Shown: in pieces, positions 7,389-10,168 of the stretch | Numbering within the stretch: the stretch's first letter is position 1 | How the letters are laid out: every line of letters begins with the position of its first letter | Origin: an uncultured Bacilli bacterium | GTDB lineage: Bacteria; Bacillota_I; Bacilli_A; RF39; UBA660 | Reading direction: 5' to 3' | DNA length: 10,168 nucleotides | Assembly: GCA_949840855.1 (NCBI GenBank) | Contig: CATKYP010000023.1 | Location: 1 to 10,168 of the forward strand | The notes under the pieces: model-generated | Databases searched by the model: none | Seen by the model: the letters and a program-made list of their open reading frames with translations, nothing else | What the model was told of the DNA's origin: nothing | Position numbers and translations under genes: made by a program

Positions 7389-7469
7389 ATGAGAGAATTA
7401 AATACAGAAAGAATTATTGATAATTTAAATAAAAATCATAGAAAAAATGAAGAAATATTATATAAATAG
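7389..7469 (+). CDS. Short reading frame with strong RBS: leader peptide or frameshifted 5' end
   Basis: This 26-codon frame begins at ATG 7389, five bases after a near-perfect AGGAGG (7378-7383). It encodes a hydrophilic peptide (MRELNTERIIDNLNKNHRKN and six more residues) ending at TAG 7467. It overlaps the first 23 bases of the next gene in another frame, and that gene's own ATG has no visible RBS. Two readings are possible. It may be a real leader peptide giving translational coupling. Alternatively, it may be the true N-terminus of the downstream protein, separated by one extra A in the six-A run at 7442-7447; removing one A would fuse 19 residues in frame to the 422-residue protein. Confidence 0.35.
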   Translation: MRELNTERIIDNLNKNHRKNEEILYK

Positions 7470-8715
7470 TTTTATATCCTTAATAGAAAATTATTTAGAA
7501 AATTCAGAGAAAGAAAAAGTTTTATTTTCAGAGTTTAATAAATTATCTGAAATTATGAACATAATTGATATAGATGGTGAAAAGCAGCTTGAATATATCA
7601 CGTCATTTGTAGAAGAGAATATTAATACAGGCCTATTATCAGAGGAACCAAATAAATTAAATATGTCATATGACGATTATGAAATGATTACTCACATCAC
7701 AGAAAAATTTCAAATAAAAATATCTCAAGAAATGTTATCTAAAATATATGAAAAGTATATTAAAAAGGAATCATTACAAATTTGGGAAGAACAAGTATTA
7801 GAAATAATGCTTAAGTCCATAAAAGAAACGAATAATTTTAGAGACTTAATGAAGAACATTAAAGAAAGATATTTACAAAAGAAAGATAATTATATAATGG
7901 ATGATGTGAAAGAAATTATAAAGACATTAGAAACTATGGGAGTGACACAAGAATCTAATATAAAGATTAAAAGAACTTTAGTAAAAAAATATAAAGAGAG
8001 AAAATATAGTGATAATACTAAACCTAATATAGAAAAACCAATATATGTAACAACAGAAGAAGTAAAGGACGAAAATAATAACAAATCATCAAACCCAAAA
8101 CAATATAAAGTAAGAATATATAGTAATAATATTAAACCCAAGAAAGAAAAAACTTTATTAGCACCAACCAAAGAAGAAAATAAGAACAAACTTTTAACAT
8201 CAAAGCAATATAAAGAAATATTAAATACACTAAAAAGGTATATTATATTTGACGGAATGCAACTAAAAGAAGAAGTTACAGTTACACAAGAAGAAAGAAT
8301 TATGCTTGCTAGTAATTTATTACTTGTAGGATATAATGAGAGAGATGTAAAAAAGTTCATTTACAATAGTGATTTAATATATCAACTTATTACTAATAAT
8401 AAAAAGGATAAAACAGTAATAGAAAACATATCATTAGAAGAACTAATTAGACTTTATCAAGGCAACGTTGATAGATATGTATATTATAATGATAATAATT
8501 CATTAGAAATTGAAGAAATAATAGATACTATTAATTTATACATAGAACTTTCTAAAGAAGAAAGTAATGAAGAAATGCTAGAAGAAATAAAGAAAGAAAT
8601 ATATAATAATATGCTAATTTTAAATAATATTGTTACCCATAATTATAAATATGAATTAGAAAAAATAAAAGAAGAAAAAATACACAAAAAGAAAATTTTA
8701 GAAAATCAACTATAA
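7447..8715 (+). CDS. Hypothetical protein with internal tandem repeat, between ychF and rpsF
   Basis: I do not recognise this 422-aa protein. It is rich in Lys, Glu, Asn and Ile, has no signal peptide or membrane segment, and no catalytic motif stands out. Residues 1-180 and about 255-422 look mostly alpha-helical, and the last 20 residues are strongly charged and may form a coiled coil. Between them lies a Lys/Asn-rich linker with two related units, 182-219 and 220-254, each beginning YK-x-R-x-YS-x-N and ending KQ. A third start (YKEI) marks the C-terminal domain. The N-terminus is uncertain, because ATG 7447 lacks an RBS and the good one belongs to the short overlapping frame upstream. It has its own promoter and sits in a slot normally empty or variable between ychF and rpsF. 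A cytoplasmic or structural role is a guess only. Confidence 0.75.
   Translation: MKKYYINSFISLIENYLENSEKEKVLFSEFNKLSEIMNIIDIDGEKQLEYITSFVEENINTGLLSEEPNKLNMSYDDYEMITHITEKFQIKISQEMLSKIYEKYIKKESLQIWEEQVLEIMLKSIKETNNFRDLMKNIKERYLQKKDNYIMDDVKEIIKTLETMGVTQESNIKIKRTLVKKYKERKYSDNTKPNIEKPIYVTTEEVKDENNNKSSNPKQYKVRIYSNNIKPKKEKTLLAPTKEENKNKLLTSKQYKEILNTLKRYIIFDGMQLKEEVTVTQEERIMLASNLLLVGYNERDVKKFIYNSDLIYQLITNNKKDKTVIENISLEELIRLYQGNVDRYVYYNDNNSLEIEEIIDTINLYIELSKEESNEEMLEEIKKEIYNNMLILNNIVTHNYKYELEKIKEEKIHKKKILENQL
7990..8208 (+). repeat. Degenerate tandem duplication inside the unknown gene
   Basis: The stretch starting at 7990 recurs at 8104. The first 35 bases agree at 30 positions, and identity falls later in the unit. 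The second unit is three codons shorter (105 versus 114 bases), which keeps the frame. At 8209 a short third copy of the unit start (TATAAAGA) appears. This indicates an in-frame duplication of a linker segment. Confidence 0.7.
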
Positions 8716-8739
8716 TGTAACAAAATTATCATAAAAAGT

Positions 8740-8768
8740 TTTACAAAAAAAATTTTCTTTGTTATAAT
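8740..8768 (+). promoter_or_regulatory. Strong promoter of the rpsF-ssb-rpsR operon
   Basis: The -35 TTTACA (8740-8745, 5 of 6) and perfect -10 TATAAT (8763-8768) are 17 bases apart, with an extended TG at 8760-8761. The predicted start is near 8775. This is the best promoter in the window, as expected for a ribosomal protein operon. Confidence 0.85.
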
Positions 8769-8774
8769 ACATAC

Positions 8775-8836
8775 GAGTATTCAAAATACTCCTTGCCTTT
8801 ATAAAAAAGGCCTTATGTCCAGAAGGAGGTGTAAAA
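8775..8836 (+). promoter_or_regulatory. Structured 5' leader of rpsF (candidate S6:S18 autoregulatory site)
   Basis: From the predicted start the leader opens with a perfect hairpin, GAGTATT (8775-8781) with AATACTC (8785-8791) around CAA. A second hairpin pairs GCCTTT (8795-8800) with AAAGGC (8806-8811). CTCCTT (8789-8794), partly inside the first stem, is complementary to AAGGAG (8823-8828) of the ribosome site, so two mutually exclusive folds are possible. S6:S18 binding to rpsF leaders is known in several bacteria. I do not see the CCG element reported there, so regulation by S6:S18 is inference. Confidence 0.45.
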
Positions 8837-9124
8837 ATGACAAAATATGAGTTAACATTCATAGTAAGATCAGATATGGAAGAACAAGAAATTAAAAATG
8901 TTGCAGAAACTATGAAAAAAGTTCTAACAGATGGTAATGCAAATATTATAGAAGAAAAAGCACTTGGTCAAAAAGAATTAGCATATGAAATAAACAAAAT
9001 GAAAACTGGTTACTATTTTCTATATGTTATAGAAGCTGAAAATGAAGTAATTGATGAATTCTCTCGTGTAGCAAGAATTAATGAAAGTATACTTCGTCAT
9101 TTAACAATAAAAGTAGAAGACTAA
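8837..9124 (+). CDS. rpsF: 30S ribosomal protein S6
   Basis: S6 binds the 16S rRNA central domain together with S18 on the 30S platform. The 95 residues cover the whole bacterial family core: YELTFIVRSDM near the N-terminus, LGQKELAYEINKMKTGYY (43-60) as the central strand-helix, and RVARINESILRHLTIKVED at the end. There is no long acidic C-terminal tail of the kind seen in E. coli. AAGGAGGT (8823-8830) precedes ATG 8837 with good spacing. It is the first gene of an operon with ssb and rpsR, 13 bases before ssb. Translation may be controlled through the folded leader. Confidence 0.98.
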   Translation: MTKYELTFIVRSDMEEQEIKNVAETMKKVLTDGNANIIEEKALGQKELAYEINKMKTGYYFLYVIEAENEVIDEFSRVARINESILRHLTIKVED

Positions 9125-9137
9125 GAGTGAGGAAAAC

Positions 9138-9632
9138 ATGAACAAAGTAATTTTAATAGGACGCCTAACAAGGGATCCAGAATTAAGATATACAGGAAGT
9201 AATATTCCTGTTGCAACATTCTCTCTAGCTGTAAATAGAAACTTTTCTAATGCAGCAGGAGAAAGAGAAGCAGACTTTATAAACGTTGTAGTTTGGAGAA
9301 AACAAGCAGAAAACGTTAAAAATTATTTAAATCAAGGAAGCCAAGTTGCTATTGATGGTCGTATTCAAACAAGAAGCTATGATGATCAAGATGGAAAAAA
9401 ACGCTATGTAACAGAAGTAGTAGCAGACAATGTAGAATTTTTAGGTACCAAAGGAAGTAATCAAAATCAATCAAATCTATCACAAGAAGCACCACAAGAA
9501 ATGGGACCTACCCCATATGATTTTGGAGACTCTGCTACTTCTACTAAAACAACTACAACTAATACTGACAACGATCCTTTTGCAGATTTTGGCTCAAAAA
9601 TTGAAATAAATGATGACGAATTACCATTTTAA
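9138..9632 (+). CDS. ssb: Single-stranded DNA-binding protein
   Basis: SSB coats single-stranded DNA in replication, recombination and repair. The OB-fold occupies about residues 1-105, starting MNKVILIGRLTRDPELRYT and including Trp53 in FINVVVWRKQAENVKNYL (47-64). Residues 106-155 form a flexible Gln/Asn/Thr-rich linker. The acidic tip DDELPF (159-164) is the conserved docking peptide for partner proteins. At 164 aa it is the SsbA type. Its place between rpsF and rpsR is conserved in Bacilli and points to the essential chromosomal copy and not a phage or plasmid paralogue. GTGAGG before ATG 9138 provides a moderate RBS. Confidence 0.98.
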   Translation: MNKVILIGRLTRDPELRYTGSNIPVATFSLAVNRNFSNAAGEREADFINVVVWRKQAENVKNYLNQGSQVAIDGRIQTRSYDDQDGKKRYVTEVVADNVEFLGTKGSNQNQSNLSQEAPQEMGPTPYDFGDSATSTKTTTTNTDNDPFADFGSKIEINDDELPF

Positions 9633-9646
9633 AAAGGAGGATTTTT

Positions 9647-9862
9647 ATGGCAGAATTTTATCGTAAAAAGAAAAAAGTTTGTATGTTATGTGCTGGAAAA
9701 ACAGTAAATTACAAAGAACCAGAAATTTTAAAAAAATATATAAATGAAAAAGGTAAAATTGTATCACGTCGTGTAACAGGAACTTGTGCACGCCACCAAA
9801 GAGTAGTTGCTCGTGAAATAAAAAGAGCTCGTGCAATTGCCCTACTACCTTATACTAAATAA
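9647..9862 (+). CDS. rpsR: 30S ribosomal protein S18, cysteine-containing form
   Basis: S18 pairs with S6 on the 30S platform. The 71 residues show the conserved NYKEPEILKKYI and RRVTGTCARHQRVVAREIKRARAIALLPY. Cys12-x-x-Cys15 and Cys47-x-x-His50 fit the zinc-binding (C+) form known for S18 and several other ribosomal proteins. I infer zinc binding. AAAGGAGG (9633-9640) lies right after the ssb stop, with ATG 14 bases after that stop. It is the last gene of the operon, followed by a strong terminator. Confidence 0.98.
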   Translation: MAEFYRKKKKVCMLCAGKTVNYKEPEILKKYINEKGKIVSRRVTGTCARHQRVVAREIKRARAIALLPYTK

Positions 9863-9871
9863 TTTAACTAG

Positions 9872-9908
9872 AAAACATTGATAACTAAAATATCGATGTT
9901 TTTTCTTT
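9872..9908 (+). terminator. Intrinsic terminator after rpsR
   Basis: AAAACATTGATA (9872-9883) pairs with TATCGATGTTTT (9891-9902) around a 7-base loop, with one G-U pair. The T-run starts at 9899 (six T, then C, then four T). It begins nine bases after the rpsR stop and should end the ribosomal operon cleanly. Confidence 0.88.
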
Positions 9909-10049
9909 TGCAAAAATAGTTAATTATAATAAAACTAAGTAACAAAATACTAGATTTAAATAGTTATAATATTCTAAGATAAGAAAATATAATATGAGAT
10001 AAAAGTTATTATTTATATGACTATCATATAATTAAAAATACCAAATATA
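9909..10049. other. AT-rich intergenic DNA without a recognised gene
   Basis: This stretch is almost entirely A and T and has several TATAAT-like sites (for example 9925-9930 and 9965-9970) without matching -35 boxes. I see no gene, RNA gene or clear hairpin in it. It separates the ribosomal operon from the next promoter. Confidence 0.5.
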
Positions 10050-10078
10050 TTGATTTTTAAATCATACCTAAATATAAT
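10050..10078 (+). promoter_or_regulatory. Promoter of the gene at the window end
   Basis: The -35 TTGATT (10050-10055) and perfect -10 TATAAT (10073-10078) are 17 bases apart. A short palindrome, TGATTT-TT-AAATCA (10051-10064), overlaps the -35 and could be an operator, though such a repeat is easily produced by chance in AT-rich DNA. Confidence 0.6.
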
Positions 10079-10107
10079 AAATATTAAATTAAATGGAGGA
10101 AATAATT

Positions 10108-10168
10108 ATGGAAGCAATTTATGACGCAAAACTGGATCCGGAATTCCAGAATGCTTTTATTGACATAG
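10108..10168 (+). CDS. Partial coding region, 5' end only
   Basis: ATG 10108 follows GGAGGA (10095-10100) at ideal spacing. Twenty codons are visible (MEAIYDAKLDPEFQNAFIDI), and the window then ends in an open frame. There is no signal peptide, and the sequence is soluble in character. I cannot name the family from this much. Its codons include CTG, CCG, TTC and CAG close together, and the 61 bases are about 38 percent G+C, somewhat above the rest of the window. That could mean a different origin but is too short to prove it. It is separated from the ribosomal operon by a terminator and has its own promoter. Confidence 0.7.
   Translation, partial: MEAIYDAKLDPEFQNAFIDI

Noticed and set aside
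7890..8360. Minus-strand 156-codon open frame rich in Leu, Phe and Ser
   Set aside because: It lies antisense within the unknown gene and its hydrophobic composition is the complement of Lys/Glu/Asn codons. The + strand frame is longer and has a promoter and typical composition.
8769..8818. Helix ACATA/TATGT closing both rpsF leader hairpins into a three-way junction
   Set aside because: Its 5' strand (8769-8773) lies upstream of the predicted transcription start near 8775, so it would not be in the RNA.
10134..10146. Adjacent BamHI and EcoRI sites resembling a cloning polylinker
   Set aside because: They fall in frame within a natural-looking N-terminus (LDPEF) behind a proper promoter and RBS; coincidence is more likely than vector contamination, though checking the assembly there is easy.
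1..10168. Absence of TGA stop codons as a sign of a reassigned code
   Set aside because: Only eleven complete genes are present and AT-rich genomes favour TAA. All Trp codons are TGG and no gene needs TGA read-through.

Overview
The window is a low-GC Bacillota (Firmicutes) chromosome segment, most likely from class Bacilli. All supported genes lie on the + strand. The order noc-type parB, parA/soj, parB/spo0J, mscS, DUF951, ychF, rpsF, ssb, rpsR is the conserved block that in Bacillus and Staphylococcus lies near the replication origin and is transcribed away from it. The stops are nine TAA and two TAG, and all ten Trp codons I found are TGG. The standard bacterial code therefore fits, and a Mycoplasma-type code is not needed.

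Layout. Positions 1-107 carry a strong promoter for a Noc-like ParB paralogue (117-1679) with a very long, low-complexity linker. A promoter with a perfect inverted repeat between its -35 and -10 drives what looks like one operon (1829-6128): parA, parB, an MscS channel, a DUF951 zinc-ribbon-like protein and an AbgT-family transporter. These genes overlap or nearly abut, and the unit ends at a small hairpin plus T-run. ychF (6214-7314) has its own promoter. A 422-residue protein of unknown family (7447-8715) follows, with a promoter, an inverted repeat and a puzzling start region. A strong promoter and structured leader then drive rpsF-ssb-rpsR (8837-9862), which ends at a clear terminator. 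After 245 bases of AT-rich DNA, another promoter and RBS start a gene cut off by the window end.

How the genes work together. ParA and ParB form the chromosome segregation pair. The Noc-type paralogue probably links chromosome position to division. MscS, DUF951 and YchF are usual passengers of this region, and S6, SSB and S18 form a conserved translation/replication operon. The parts that depart from the ordinary layout are the Noc linker with repeated short motifs, the AbgT gene in the parAB operon, the unknown repeat-bearing gene between ychF and rpsF, and several promoter-linked palindromes. I see no mobile element, CRISPR array, tRNA or rRNA. Most of the window is conserved housekeeping DNA; I do not claim a new defence or mobile system here.
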